Origin: Spongilla lacustris
Lineage: Eukaryota > Porifera > Demospongiae > Spongillida > Spongillidae
Length of the DNA: 64,000 bases
Assembly (NCBI GenBank): GCA_949361645.1
Contig: OX442437.1
Location: 5,102,026 to 5,166,025, forward strand
Reading direction: 5' to 3'
This document shows, in pieces, positions 25,609 to 37,521 of this stretch. The position numbers and the translations under genes are program-made. Numbering within the stretch: the first letter of the stretch is position 1; each line of letters begins with the position of its first letter. The notes below the pieces were generated by a model, which searched no databases, was not told the DNA's origin, and saw nothing but the letters and a program-made list of their open reading frames with translations.

Positions 25609-28186
25609 ATGGGTGCCAAACCAAGTGTACCGCAGGTGGACCTCACTGGGAGGGTGGCGGTGGTAACTGGTGGAAACACCGGTATTGGCTACGAGACCAC
25701 CAAGGCGCTTGCTTTAATGGGAGCGCACGTCATCATTGCATGCAGGTCCGAGCAAAGAGCCACAGAGGTAAAGAGCAACTACAATACTTACAGTAACGAA
25801 AGCCAGCAAAATTGTGTCTTCGATTTGGTCACTATGTTTGAAGATTAACTGATTAAGACAGCTTTACTCACCTTTAGAACGTGCGTTAAACTGAACCCTT
25901 AATATCCTACTCTCACGAATGAACCCAGGCACTACACCGAATGAGGGAGGAAGCAGCCCGGGAGTTTCCCGATAAACAGATCAGCGTGGAGTACATGCAG
26001 TTAGACTTGGGGTCGTTCGAGTCCACCAAGAAGTTTGTGAGTGACTTCAAAGGCAAAGGCATTCCGCTGCACATTCTTATCAACAATGCTGGAATTATGG
26101 CTGTACCTTTCGGTAAATCCATAAATGGGTGTGGGGAATATTGAGTAATTTTAATTCCCCCATACAAACGTATTACATGTAGGTAAAACCACTGATGGAT
26201 ATGAGATGCACTTCCAGGTATGTATGCCTCCCCACTATCTTCTTTCCTTCTTCTGGCCTCCTCCCACCCTTCCTCTTACATATTGATCCCTCCCTCTGTC
26301 CCTCCCTTCCTCTTACATATTGATCCCTCCCTCCCTCCCTCCCTCCCTCCCTCCCTCCCTCCCTCCCTCCCTCCCTCCCTCCCTCCCTCCCTCCCTCCCT
26401 CCCTCCCTCCCTCCCTCCCTCCCTCCCTCCCTCCCTCCCTCCCTCCCTCCCTCCCTCCCTCCCTCCCTCCCTCCCTCCCTCCCTCCCTCCCTCCCTCCCT
26501 CCCTCCCTCCCTCCCTCCCTCCCTCCCTCCCTCCCTCCCTCCCTCCCTCCCTCCCTCCCTCCCTCCCTCCCTCCCTCCCTCCCTCCCTCCCTCCCTCCCT
26601 CCCTCCCTCCCTCCCTCCCTCCCTCCCTCCCTCCCTCCCTCCCTCCCTCCCTCCCTCCCTCCCTCCCTCCCTCCCTCCCTCCCTCCCTCCCTCCCTCCCT
26701 CCCTCCCTCCCTCCCTCCCTCCCTCCCTCCCTCCCTCCCTCCCTCCCTCCCTCCCTCCCTCCCTCCCTCCCTCCCTCCCTCCCTGATGAAAGGTCAACCA
26801 TCTAAGCCACTTTCTGCTGACATTGGAGCTTTTACCTTTGATTTTGGAGACATCTTCCACATCTAGAGATGGAAGGATTGTATTTGTATCATCCAAAGGA
26901 CACGCATTATTTGGGACATTTGACCCTGCCAACATGAATGTTGAAGTCAGTTATGGTCGGTTCAAATTCTATGGCAACAGCAAGCTATACAATGTGAGGG
27001 TTGTACCTGTCCTTATCTTAACCCCCCATACATCTTTGCTCATCTAACCCTGCCTCACCTTAACCCCTTCATCTCAATGTCCTCATCTACTCTTTATGCC
27101 CGCTATTAATTGTTCTTTTTCCCCATCATCTTCCTTCCTCCTCCATGGTGACATCATCTTCCTTCCTCCTCCATGGTGACATAATCTTCCTACCTCCGGT
27201 GACATCATCTTCCTTCCTCCGGTGACATCATCTTCCTTCCTCTGGTGACATCATCTTCCTCCTCCATGGTGACATCATCTTCCTTCCTCCTCCATGGTGA
27301 CATCACCTTCCTTCCTCCTCTGTGCACGGTGCCATCATCTAGGTCATGACAATGTATGCTTTGCAGAGACGGCTAGCTGGAGTGAACATCACTGTATCAT
27401 CTCTTCATCCAGGAGTTGTAAGCCAGAGGCCGGGTTATTTGAAGTTGTATGGTTATATTAATTAAACTTACTAATCATTGTCATAAATCATCTTTTACTT
27501 GTAGGTTGACACGGAGTTGACAAGAGGTTTAGATGACATGACCCTGCTTAGGCCTCTCTTGAGTGTGGTAAACAGTAGTAAGAGCTGTCAATCTATTTGA
27601 TTCTACCTGCTGTTCAGATATATGGGAATTTGCTACACACAGCTTTCAAGACCCCACAGCGGGGTGCATTTTCATCCATCAACTGTGCAGTAAACCCAGC
27701 ACTGAACACACAGCAAGCATTTTATTACAATGAAGATGGAGAGGCTATTGAGCCTAGTGAAATAGCAAGGTGCGTGGATGAGGCACTGTGGGTGGTGGTG
27801 GATGAAGTGTAACTCCAAGCATGTGTGGTGTGATGGTGCTTAGCCACACATGGTGATGTCCTTACAGGAATGAGGCCTTTCAGGAACAGCTGTGGGAGCT
27901 CAGCATTAATGCAGTGAAGAACCATCTGTCAGCAGAAATACTGGAGAGATATGGCCAGGCCCAGCAGGTGGCAGGCCAGGCATCTACCTCTCCAGTAAGT
28001 GAGGAGGCAGCTACACAGGAAGTACCAGTCCCAAGGGAGGGCAGGACCCCTCAAGTGACAGAGGTCAAAGCAAAAGAGGGTGACGTAGCTCCTGAAATGA
28101 CAGAGGGAGGTAATGTAACCCAAAGGACCAGCCCTGGCAGTGAGGTATCTCCAACAGGTGGTGGTACAACAGCAGATGGAAATTAG
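25609..28186 (+). CDS. Short-chain dehydrogenase/reductase, copy 2
   Basis: Exons 25609-25767, 25929-26112, 26183-26217, 26793-26993, 27343-27417, 27505-27567, 27618-27769, 27868-28186; 395 residues. The sequence is nearly identical to copy 1 through the whole enzyme fold (same [17 protein letters not shown] and YGNSK motifs), so the same chemistry is expected. Differences: GTGR-type substitutions are few; exon 7 lacks one leucine codon; the tail keeps an extra 33-residue Glu/Thr-rich stretch beginning [16 protein letters not shown] and ends GGGTTADGN. Intron 3 carries a 460-base CCCT expansion that copy 1 lacks. Both reading frames are intact, so both copies are probably functional. Confidence 0.92.
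26323..26784. repeat. (CCCT)n expansion in SDR copy 2 intron 3
   Basis: About 115 tandem CCCT units, unbroken, ending eight bases before the exon 4 acceptor. The same point in copy 1 has only about four units. Confidence 0.98.
27121..27325. repeat. 28-bp minisatellite in SDR copy 2 intron 4
   Basis: Shorter version of the CTCCTCCATGGTGACATCAT array found in copy 1. Confidence 0.9.
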
Positions 28187-28190
28187 GCAA

Positions 28191-28553
28191 CTATGGATGT
28201 GGCACATATGAACTCGGTCCGTTTTTAATGATGACTTTTAAGGTGTTTTTGAAAACGTTATATATCCGCAACCATTCATTTGTTTCTTGCCAAATTCGAG
28301 AAACATATTGCCCAATTCCTTCGTACATATGATATGATTTTGATGTTATAGAATCACTCCGCTGGCTGTATCCGAGGCCTGATAGGTCACCAAGGTAAAC
28401 CTTATCATAATTCCAACACCGAAAATATTTTACTTCTAAGCCAAATCTTAGACTAAACAAACAATGGATTTTCACAATAAAGTGAGGCTTAGTGTCAAAC
28501 TTATTGCAGGCTTTGCAGCGGTGAACCATTTTATAAATTTGCTTGCGTTCCAC
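28191..28553 (-). CDS. Unrecognised 120-residue reading frame
   Basis: Open frame beginning MERKQIYKMVHRCKACNKF, with one CxxC pair, aromatic-rich and with no repeat content. It ends a few bases after SDR copy 2 on the other strand. I recognise no family, and there is no promoter or splice evidence. It could be a fragment of the retroelement relic that follows. Low confidence. Confidence 0.25.
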   Translation of the reverse strand: MERKQIYKMVHRCKACNKFDTKPHFIVKIHCLFSLRFGLEVKYFRCWNYDKVYLGDLSGLGYSQRSDSITSKSYHMYEGIGQYVSRIWQETNEWLRIYNVFKNTLKVIIKNGPSSYVPHP

Positions 28554-28729
28554 ACCTCCTATTACTTATTAAATAACTGGACGGCTGAAATATGTATTAT
28601 CAGTGTTTAGGTAGAAAAGTCATTAAGACATTGCCAAGTTTGGGTAAAGCTTAATGAAAACTGTAATATAATCACAGGATGTGTTCGGATAAGATATTTC
28701 CTAGTCCAAAACAACAATGAGCACCTCTA

Positions 28730-29590
28730 TACTAATAAATCCTATCAATAAATCTTCACGTGATATACAGTCCCATCACATCTTCCCTTCTGTAACGGAG
28801 AGGAGGTTTGATAGCAGTTCCTGTACGGGAACATATAGCCACTGGACTTCTGGGTGCCTCAGGCTGCGCCTGTGTCTCAGGTTCTGGTTGGGGTAGGGAA
28901 GGTGGGAGGTCTTGTGGAGTTAGTTCTTCATTGGGTCCTGTTCCGTCTTAATAGTCCAGATGAAGTCTCTACCAAGTATGATCTGGGTGCAGGGGTAGGG
29001 CCAACAATCTATCCTGGTGTTTTATCCGCATCCAGTGACACCCATACATCCATTCCCTCCTCCAGATCTGGACATGGCCGTACACGATGGATTCTATCAT
29101 TGTACCACTTCTGTTTCAGCCTGAATGCTTTATTTTTATGTTGAAAATCTCCGAGGAAGGGCCATTTTGGCAGGAGATGTTTGGTGATTTGTGGTACAGT
29201 TGTACGAAGCTTCCTTCCCATCAACAATTCTGACGGGGCTAAGTTGCACCAAGGCATGGGTGAGGCATTATAGTTCAGGATGGAGTCTTGAGAGCATTTG
29301 AACAACCTTTTGACTGTTTTGACTGCTCATCCAGCTTGTCTGTTGCTCTGCGGGTATTTTGGGCTGCTAGTGGTGTGTTTGAAGTCATGTTTTTGCAAAC
29401 TCTTTCATCTCTTGTGAAACAAACTGAGGTGTGCTCCCGATAATAAGGCCAGAGTTGTGTCTACCTTGGGAAGAGGGTGTGTCCCACGGAGGACAACTTC
29501 ATTTAAGGGTTTAAGGTCAACACATATTCTCAGGTCACCGTTCTTCTTGGGCACAACAGCCATATGGCCATACCCGCACACCAATCAGTA
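28730..29590 (-). mobile_element. Decayed Ty3/gypsy-like retrotransposon fragment
   Basis: On the minus strand, about 29573-29455 encodes a reverse transcriptase start (VPKKNGDLRICVDLKPLNEV). About 29440-29009 encodes an integrase core and C-terminal part (QFVSQEMKEFAK, SSPKYPQSNRQA, then LAPSELLMGRKLRTTVPQ) with several stops. The DNA between these parts of pol has been lost, so this is an internally deleted dead copy. No long terminal repeats were identified. Confidence 0.85.
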
Positions 29591-30235
29591 GGTAATTAAC
29601 TCTTACAAATGATGAATCTCATTTTGCAGTTACATCTCGCTTCAACTTTCATTCTGACAACATACATGCATCGACCTTCATTGTAATGCAGCCATGGCCA
29701 GAACGGAAAGACATATTTTATCGGCAGGTGATGAAACTTTCAAGAGCCTGCCATACTACCGTAGAATACCAGATTAAACGACCCCTCCTCCGCCCCCTTA
29801 CGTGAGACCCTAAAAAAAATGGCATGTTTTTGAAACGAGCAAATCTCCAAAACCCTTTATGCCACCACGTACCTTTTTCAAGCGCACATAGTAGTACCAC
29901 TTCTTTCTTTAAAGATCTAACCGTTTGGGATTGCAATGACATGCTTCAATATAGGCACGGTCACACAGTCATGTATTTCCAACCGCTCGTATCTAAACGC
30001 GGAGAATTGGTGTATACGTAGTAACAACACCCTTCAACACAAACACGGCGTCTCTATTACTTTAACCTGTTGGTTTGAGGAGGTAAACACCAATGACTTT
30101 GACCATCCACTTCGCTCTTTAATTAAAGATAAAATTACCCCAAATAATAAATGATCTGAATGACATTGGGGTACATTTTGAATACATTAAATCTGTAAGA
30201 TGTATTTAAAAAAAAATAAAAGCACATGAATAGTA
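29591..30235. other. AT-rich intergenic DNA
   Basis: No coding, RNA or element signal that I can support. Confidence 0.5.
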
Positions 30236-30239
30236 CACA

Positions 30240-31001
30240 CTTAACACAAGCACAACTAAATCTTTGTGAATTACATCAGTAACAAATTGCACCAATGTAA
30301 TATATTCATCTTCTCCATCATATTCAGTTTCTACCACTGTCCAATATGAAATAATTAACTTAGCACCTCGTTCTTCATAAACAGCACTTTTCCACTAAAG
30401 TTTTTGTTCATTCCAGGTGAGATGTTCCACTCTTGCTCTATGTATTTACCGAAGGGTTTTTATTCCAATGTATTTGTTGAGATTTGAGGAAATGTTTCTT
30501 CTATTTTGCATTCATTAGGAAGTGTAGACTTTACTTTTTTTTCAGTTTTGCCTCTAGAAACTTTACCTTGCTTACTTTGCTCTTCTTGAAGTCTATAATG
30601 TTGAATTTGTATTCTCAGTTCATCATTGGCTTTTCTCTGTTGCCATGTAAATCTTGCTCTTTAAATAATATAAGTTTTTCTTGAATCTTCAAACTGTTTT
30701 TGCAGTAACACATATTTTGCAGATAATACAATAATCTCTCTTTGAACTTAAAAAAAAAAAAAACTTCCAGCCAAATAAAATAAAACATTGAATCGATTTC
30801 CTACATATCAAACAACAGTCCCTGGCTTAGTTTTTCACAGCACAAGAAGTGCTCAAAGCCACTTGGGTCTCCTGTGCCCTGTTTAAATCGCATTTTGGTT
30901 ATAACATTTGTCATTGCACAATCACTGCCAAATGCGCAACTTTGTATCCCATTGTCATGTACTTCTAATCTTATTTGATGTACCATCCAGTGGATGCACA
31001 T
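30240..31001 (-). pseudogene. Decayed coiled-coil protein locus
   Basis: The minus strand keeps coding character over 750 bases but only through several stops and frame changes. Segments include FEHFLCCEKLSQGL, a helical stretch WQQRKANDELRIQIQHYRLQ followed by EEQSKQGKVSRGKTEKK, then WNISPGMNKNFSGKVLFM and SYWTVVETEYDGEDEYITLV. These would be a coiled coil followed by an acidic C-terminal domain. I do not recognise the family; it may be an old transposon-encoded protein or a dead host gene. Confidence 0.45.
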
Positions 31002-33180
31002 TACATTTAAACTCTAAAAGTGTGTGCTGAAACAGTTCTTCTATGATTGAATCATATTTTAAAAGCATTCACATGCACTTCAGGCTGATCAAACGGTTTT
31101 TGTATGCGTGGTTAACGCATCTCCCGCAATCCTATAACTTGGTCTGTGGCGAAAATAAATCATTGCGCACAGTCCAAAAATTCTGAAAGGTGCAAATATA
31201 TACTCTCAAAAAAGGGCGTATTTATGTGTCTCGAAGGTTGATTGGATTACACAATTCTACAAAGAAGTGTATTATAAATCCAATTACTATATATCCTAAC
31301 AGAGTATTGATTCCTTTCTATGAAAACCAAATTCTGTGTTAATACGATTAACAATGACATAGCTGTGACACATTCAACGGCGAGCTGAAAATGAGTCATT
31401 GCGCATAGCCTAATCGTCCCAAAAGTTTCATGGTAGATAGAAATTGCTTGCCTGCAACGTTTTTTGATGTTTTTGAGGAGGACCCGTCATTGGAAGGGTA
31501 AAATAAACAACGTTGACTTTATACTCTAATTAGAAAGCAGTACATCCTTAACTTAGATATTGCGTACGATTTTATATACAATACTGCGTGAAAGAGCGCT
31601 CAAAGCTTCATAATCCAGGCAAATTTGAAGTTTTTTCGTCTTTAAACTATCGAGAACTAGATTTTCAAAAATACCTACCTCTCTTAAAAACCAGTCACAA
31701 TTTTTACTGCAGATATTTGGATATGCGGAAGTACGTTACGTGACATGATGTGAAAGTACCTACTACATGTAGTGGTCGTAAAGTGCTCATATTAAAGTTA
31801 AATGACTTGAACTGTATTTACATCGAAGGTTCCCACTTTAACTCATTAATTGTCAAGCCGAGTGCCATACATGCAATTGTGCCACCACTCACGATCTGGA
31901 CCTTTACATTTACAGAACTCTATGCAAGAGCTGTACATTTTTTGGTTACGACAAAGTGAGTTTCTCATTCCCGTGCACAAATGACCATGATATGGTAATG
32001 CTAAAGAACTCCATTATTCCTCTAGGTGCATGCATGTATATTTTAATCACCGGGAAGAGGAATCTGCATGTAATGAAACACATCTTGCTAAAAGGGTATT
32101 CCCCCACTTCCACCCGAGTCACCACTGCCGTGGGCCACCCTTCACCTCCATAAAAATGGTCGGTAGTTGCAACATTATGTACCAGGATATTTGCTTTGGC
32201 CTGCATCTCTATATGTGATCAGGCATGCAGTGTACATTTATGTATGTACAAGATATAAAAAACATTCTCTCTGTATACGTTGTTCCAATGTCACAAGCGC
32301 ATTGCATCACATATAGAATAACTAATCAAAAATAAAATATAATGCAACTCCTCCAATAGTTGTATTTATTTATTTTGCTCTGAAACAAGAAATAAGTAAA
32401 TGTGACAATCTCATTCTCGATTGTACTTAAACTAACTAGCATGGACTTCAATGAAAGACCTGCAAGGAAGGACAAAATAAGGTAGAGGCTTAAATTTCCA
32501 CTTCTAGGTCCATTGTATACTTATTACTTAAATAAACCAAAGATATCAATTCTGCTTTGGTTTCTTGTGATAAATTAATCTGCTATTTCAGTGATTGACA
32601 GTTTTTATCTGTCCTATCCTTGTGCAAGTGTGGTATCATGCACCAGTTAATTCTTTGCTGGCTCGTCGTAGTGTTTTTAACCTTCTAATCTTAGAGCACT
32701 GAAACTTCTCTCAGAAGTCACGTTAGTCGCAGGCATAAGTAGAATAAGTTTGAGAATCTTAGCCCTTCTGAAAAGTATTCCTTTTGTTGAGGTGTCAATG
32801 TCATCATATATATAATAACTGACTGCAAGTTATACGTTTCTGAGTCTCTATGTCAGAACTAGATATCAAAATGTGTAACTGTCTATCAGCACTACCAAAA
32901 TATGAGCCATAAATCTTCAATAAGTGGTTCCGCTTGATTAATTGACTGTCGAGCAACGGGATTGTCAATTTGAAGATGACTGCCTGTACCCTCAAGGTTA
33001 TCGTCATAAGCTGATTGAGTTGGAAGTGTACAGCTCTTTGGTTTATGTGTAGCAAGCCAGGAGAGCAACGACATCGTATTCACAAACAAAACCCACGCGC
33101 ACGCAAAAAGTAACCACAAATAGGTTAAATTAATTAATAGTTACTAATTTTACTAACTTAGCTCCCCCCACCCTAAAAAC
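31002..33180. other. AT-rich intergenic DNA without recognised features
   Basis: Read on both strands; short open frames only (the longest near 31946-32206, minus), none with family character or splice support. Confidence 0.5.
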
Positions 33181-33205
33181 TTGTCTACGCCCTTGGCATG
33201 CATGT

Positions 33206-33615
<410 letters not shown>

Positions 33616-34070
33616 TCGTGTGTATGTAACACGTGTGTGTGTGTGTGTGCGTGTATGTATATATGTATTTATGTATGTATATATGTATGTATCTATTTAC
33701 ATCAGTACATGTAGATTGATGACCTAACGTCATCAATCTATGGTCTGAGTATGTATGTGTATGAATGCTTGTGTATAAATTTTTGATTTCAAAGCTCATT
33801 GGACCATGCATGGGAAATACAGCCATCCCATATGTGTATATAACATTTGAATGCATCAGATGGACAGAAAATGCATCCAGTATGAAATTGGGAGAGTACA
33901 TGTACCTATACCTATTTTATCAGTATAAAGGTGATAAGTAAATTTAACTCCTTCAACAATTCAGGAGCCCTTTGCTGCTGGCAGAACACACAAGGTGAAT
34001 GCCACAAATGCAATAGTGAAAAACTAAGTTGTTCGTTAAAAACCAGAACAGAATAAAACTTGTGTGTGCA
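33616..34070. other. Unique intergenic DNA
   Basis: Short TATG-type repeats at 33650-33690 and a TGATGACCTAACGTCATCA palindrome at 33717-33735; nothing else identified. Confidence 0.5.
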
Positions 34071-34100
34071 TGTGTGTTTGTGTGTGTGTGTGTGTATGTA

Positions 34101-34165
<65 letters not shown>

Positions 34166-34177
34166 ATGTACAAATGT

Positions 34178-34535
34178 GTGTGTACAAGTTTCTTTGTGTG
34201 TGTTTTTGTGTTTGCATGTTGTGTGTAAAAAACTGAACTCATTTCTGGAAGGCTTACATGTGAAGCCACACACAGTTTACATAGACATGCTCATCATTCA
34301 TGGCTTCATAATGTCAGTTTGGCCAGGGATCTTGCAGGACATATGTTTTTGTGTGTATGTGTGAGTGTGAGTGTGTGTGTGTTGTGTGTGTGTGTTTGTG
34401 TGTGTACAAGTTTCTTTGTCGATGTAAACTGTGTATGGCTTCACATGTAGCCTTCCAAAAATGATTACACAACATGCAAACACTAAAACACACACAAAGA
34501 AACTTCTACACACCTACACACACAACACACACACA
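34178..34535. repeat. Foldback with microsatellite arms
   Basis: 34178-34281 (ending GCCACACACAGTTTACAT) is the reverse complement, with few differences, of 34420-34530 (starting ATGTAAACTGTGTATGGC). Arms are about 100 bases around a 140-base centre. The outer part of each arm is TG on the left and CA on the right. Confidence 0.85.
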
Positions 34536-34599
34536 CACAAAGAAACTTCTACACACACACAAAGAAACTTCTACACACACATTAATATATTAATAGAAG

Positions 34600-35095
34600 T
34601 CCATGAAAATAGCTTGCCAATCAAAGAGAGGAGCTCCCGTTTGGTAGCCGTACGACGCCCCAACCATTTGCAGACGGTAGTCATTATGTCAGACACCTTG
34701 TCCGAGGGGAGCGAGAGGACCTGAGTTACCGAATCCAATTGGATGTGCCAAGGAAGGTGATTGTCGTGGAGGGCCCTTCCAATTTGTCCAACGCTACCGG
34801 AATGCCCAGCCTGTCGCAGACTGCCAAGGTCCTCTGGATTGAAGACGCACACTGATCCAACCCTGGAGCCCCAACGATCAGAAAGTCATCCAGGTAGTGG
34901 AATGCAGTCACTTGGTAGTTTTGGCACAGGATCCAATTGAGGGCCTCTGCGAATTGGTTGAACAGGAATGGGGCCGATCACATAGTTTTTCCCTTGCCAC
35001 TGCATGCCAAGGAGATCCCAATCAGCAGGAGACACAGGGACCATTCTGAAGGCTGCATGGTCTTTCAGGATCTGATGGAGGCAGACCTTAACCCA
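34600..35095 (-). mobile_element. Reverse transcriptase fragment, DIRS-like
   Basis: The minus strand encodes, after a frameshift near 34965, FNQFAEALNWILCQNYQ, then YLDDFLIVGAPG with the YLDD catalytic motif, DKLEGPSTTITFLG, and KRELLSLIGKLF. The KxEGP-FLG and KREL-SLIGKL signatures are typical of DIRS/tyrosine-recombinase retrotransposons (family memory, not searched). The fragment is cut at both ends. Confidence 0.75.
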
Positions 35096-35401
35096 TATGG
35101 TGGTTGTAGGGTTTTAAAAAGTACACATCTAACCTTTTTATCATATAAAAGTAGGCATGTATGTACATCTGTGCAACCAAATGTACAGGTGTTTGCTGTG
35201 AAGACATTTTTTTTTTTAAATCTACATGCACATTGTGGTCTCACTTGTTTAGGTAGATTATCTGGTATGGGTAAACAGAAAACCTATCACAAGATGTTGA
35301 ATTTGCATGAAATCATTAGGGCTGGTACATGTCAAATACCTGGTCGTGGCTGTGGTCTTGTCCAATCAGAAATGGGTCCCACGCAGCATCATGGCTGATA
35401 C

Positions 35402-35472
35402 TAGTTGGGTGTGGCCCGCCCTTCGTGTTGTCGGAAGAACTTCCGAGAACGCAAAGGGCGGGCCACGCCCTC
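35402..35472. repeat. Hairpin with ~31-bp arms
   Basis: TAGTTGGGTGTGGCCCGCCC opens an arm whose reverse complement closes at GGGCGGGCCACGCCC. Related to the hairpin at 62074-62137. Confidence 0.85.
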
Positions 35473-35636
35473 CTAAGTTGATACCTCAGACCTGGCGTGC
35501 AAAACTATCATTTGTTACTGGAATAACTTTGTCCTGAAGATCAACAAAGACCTTGCGATCACCCCACTGTTCTTCGATCTGTATCAGAATGGATTATTTA
35601 ATCGTACATCTCTATGGATGACAATAATTGCAAACA

Positions 35637-35905
<269 letters not shown>

Positions 35906-36138
35906 CGGACATGCATTTCTTATGTCCTCACCCCCCCCTCCCCCCCCCTCGGGACAGACTTATAAATGCCCCCTGGACACGCTTGTGTTTTGTTCCGTCC
36001 TCCCTCGACAAGCTTCTGTTATACCTTCTAGCCCCCCAGGACAGGCATGTAAATGACCACCACCACCCCCCCCCCCCCCGCCCCCCCCGGACACCATTTA
36101 TTGTCATCCATCACGGGTGTTTCAATTACCTCACCTAG

Positions 36139-37521
36139 CAATGGTTGTAATGATTTGTACCCGTTGGAATTCGCTGTACAGTTATTACTGAATGGAACAC
36201 GTGATGTCCCTATAGACGAGGTATTGTTGAAGATGAAACTCTGTGCTCTACTGAACAAGGTGTGTTTGGGCATCAAAGAATGTTACGCTCTGGAGAAGTG
36301 TCGTTCAAAAGCGGCATACTTACACGGAGGTAGGTTTTCAAAACTAGTTAGTCCCCATCCAGTTGAGAAACGACTTTTACAAAGGTATTGTACATAGATC
36401 GAGCTTTCGTTTTATGGTATTTATTTTCTGAGACTGTCAAGTGTGTGCTGCACGCATGTATGGAGGGAGTGTACTGTAGGCCTACTTGAATACCGGCCCG
36501 ATATAAATCCACTATGCTATGAAGCAGCAACGTGTTTTGGCCGGCGTACGTTTTGCTCTCTTTGTGGGTGGTGGCTGAGCACGGATTGAGTCAGGAGCAA
36601 TACTTATCAAGTGCTCTTTGACGATACACCGTAGCCTCTTTGTTTCTGATTGAACTGTAGATGGTGTTCAGTGCGTTGAAACGCTAATCGAGCTGTAGTT
36701 GGTGTTCAGTGTGTTGAAACGCCGGTGAGTTGATTCAGCACCTTGTTCACCCAGTATGCCAAATCCTAAGTTGTATCTTCTCACCCACTCAACTGTGTGC
36801 TCCTCTAATAGGTGCATTTTGGGTGAGATATTTTCATTTGCCATGGGGAAATTGGTTCTAAAGTAGTTCAGAATGGAAACAATAGCGAAAAATAATCACA
36901 TAGTTAATACCCATTCACAGCTATGATGTCATGGTGCTATATCCTAATCATCTGTCAGTTACAAAACTTTGGTCATGGATGGAGTGGCATGCTCCAAGCC
37001 TAGCAAATGCCCCTTCAAATGTGTCTGCAACCTGCTGAGCATCCATGAGGAGAACAGGATACTGCTGGGCCACATTTTGTATACACCAATCATCATTCAG
37101 TATGTGCCTCACTTGTTGAAGGTGAAGGTGATGACTCAAAGTTCACCGGCTTTGATCGTGATCGGCCTTGACCTTTTGTAATCCTTACAAGAGTTATTGG
37201 CTGGAATGATGGTGAGTAGTTTGTGTAATTATTATTGCTGTACAAATTTACTTACTCTTCCACCTCCCCCCCCCCCCCCCCCCCCCAAGATGGAATCTGC
37301 AAAAAAAATTGGGCTCTGGGCTTTCAGACAGCATTCTTTGAATTTTGAATTATGGATGCTAAGTTTACCTCAGTACCACATGGAGGAGATGGTGTTGCAA
37401 ACGTGTGAGAGGTACGCTCCTGCTGGAAGGTTTGTTTTACATGAGTTGCATTGAAGCAATACATCACTTAGGAGGGACAAGAAGACGTCAGGAGCTGCAT
37501 TTATGCTGGAAGCAGTTAAAG
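36139..37521 (+). CDS. Candidate exons of an unrecognised gene
   Basis: Three segments look like real exons. (1) 36139-36329, after a CACCTAG acceptor and before GTAGGT, encodes LEFAVQLLLNGTRDVPIDEV and a helical Lys/Cys-rich continuation. (2) 37290-37429 encodes KKIGLWAFRQHSLNFELWML and VLQTCERYAPAG. (3) 37472-37521 joins exon 2 in phase to give RRDKKTSGAAFMLEAVK before a good GTGAGT donor. Exons 1 and 2 do not match in phase, so another exon must lie between them. The stretch 36965-37190 is open on both strands and could be it. I do not recognise the family. Confidence 0.45.

Noticed and set aside
26220..26935. Pro/Ser or Gly/Arg repeat proteins
   Set aside because: Translation of the CCCT expansion in an SDR intron.
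31946..32206. 86-codon minus-strand frame
   Set aside because: No recognised motif, no splice sites in useful positions, overlapped by an open frame on the other strand.
36948..37181. Open frames on both strands
   Set aside because: The minus frame and the plus frame both look protein-like; I could not decide between them or link either to the flanking exons, so no separate gene is called.
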